A DNA stretch of 5,990 nucleotides from Omnitrophica WOR_2 bacterium RBG_13_41_10 (lineage in GTDB: Bacteria > Omnitrophota > Gorgyraeia > Gygaellales > Profunditerraquicolaceae), in the NCBI GenBank assembly GCA_001805465.1, contig MHGH01000012.1:5239-11228 (forward strand), given 5' to 3'. The notes under the pieces were generated by a model. That model was not told the DNA's origin. It made no database searches and was given only the letters and a program-made list of their open reading frames with translations. Made by a program: the position numbers and the translations under genes. Below, piece by piece: positions 5,713 to 5,990 of this stretch. Every line of letters starts with the position of its first letter. Within the stretch, counting starts at the first letter, position 1.

Positions 5713-5990
5713 CTAGTAGCTTGATTCGATGGTCTTGACTAAATCTACGAGCATAGAATTTATTGGCACCGGAATTCCTAATTCCTGGCCTTGGCGCACA
5801 ATCACCCCGTTAATGAAATCTATCTCCGTGCGCTTCTTCTTTAAAACATCCTGCAGCATAGAGCAAATATTGCATGCGGTGGCCTCACACACAGCTTCCA
5901 CTTTAGCCAAAGGATCGTCATAAATAAGTTTTATGCGTTTTCTCTTGGCAATCCTTGTCGCTTCGCTTACCGCTTCCCTTAATATCCTAT
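5713..5990 (-). CDS. panE: 2-dehydropantoate 2-reductase, C-terminal part (5' end missing)
   Basis: The frame is open from the right edge for 91 residues and ends with TAG at 5713-5715; the family is about 300 residues, so only the last third is visible. The segment matches the C-terminal helical domain of ketopantoate reductase (PanE/ApbA): CSMLQDVLKKKRTEIDFING, then GIPVPIN. The Ser of CSM and the Glu of TEID are 12 residues apart, the same spacing as the substrate-binding Ser and Glu of E. coli PanE. The enzyme would reduce 2-dehydropantoate to pantoate with NADPH in the cytoplasm, for pantothenate and CoA synthesis. The family has paralogues with other 2-oxoacid substrates, and the NADP-binding N-terminus is outside the window, so the exact substrate is not certain. 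A TTG at 5910 could open a shorter reading frame, but the homology continues upstream to the edge. It probably heads or precedes the polX-apbE gene string. Confidence 0.85.
   Translation of the reverse strand, partial: RILREAVSEATRIAKRKRIKLIYDDPLAKVEAVCEATACNICSMLQDVLKKKRTEIDFINGVIVRQGQELGIPVPINSMLVDLVKTIESSY

Noticed and set aside
4943..5716. 257-codon open frame on the plus strand, antisense to polX
   Set aside because: It lies entirely opposite polX, which has complete catalytic motifs. The predicted product is rich in Ser and Phe with no recognisable domain, as expected for the complement of a Lys/Glu-rich gene, and it runs through the 49-bp palindrome.

Overview
The window looks like a slice of a chromosome from an uncultured, probably anaerobic bacterium. 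GC content is moderate to low by eye, genes are tightly packed, and all six recognisable genes lie on the minus strand. The protein repertoire (a bifurcating NADH/ferredoxin:NADP+ oxidoreductase pair, an ApbE flavin transferase, PolX with a PHP domain) suits an anaerobe. The short palindromes and GTAC-based heptamer repeats scattered in and between genes remind me of Omnitrophota-type (candidate division OP3) genomes. That placement is inference from memory, not a result of any search.

Reading in the direction of transcription (right to left): the C-terminal part of a ketopantoate reductase (panE-like, cut by the right edge); a perfect 49-bp palindrome; polX (family X DNA polymerase with PHP phosphoesterase domain); apbE (FAD:protein FMN transferase, apparent lipoprotein), overlapping polX by ATGA; a head-to-head pair of 37-bp palindromic repeats that overlaps the apbE stop codon; nfnA (small subunit of an NfnAB / sulfide-dehydrogenase-type flavoenzyme); mgtE (Mg2+ channel/transporter), overlapping nfnA by ATGA; and, after 12-13 bp, nfnB (large, GltA-like subunit), cut by the left edge. 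No gap exceeds about 70 bp, so from polX to nfnB, and perhaps from panE, this looks like one co-transcribed unit. No convincing internal promoter or terminator was seen.

The nfnA and nfnB products should form one enzyme that couples NADH, ferredoxin and NADP(H). ApbE attaches FMN covalently to exported or membrane redox proteins, so it belongs loosely to the same flavin and redox theme. mgtE, polX and panE have no clear functional link and may simply share the transcript.

The most unusual content is the repeats, not the genes. Three arrays of a 7-nt unit of the form GTACNNN lie inside coding sequence: two in the linker of NfnB and one in the signal peptide of ApbE. All three units are free of stop codons in all six frames. 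Two families of palindromes (GGGGACA-headed and GGGGTCA-headed) sit at gene junctions. One copy has supplied the last 12 residues and part of the stop codon of ApbE. I see no defence system, CRISPR array, RNA gene or complete mobile element.
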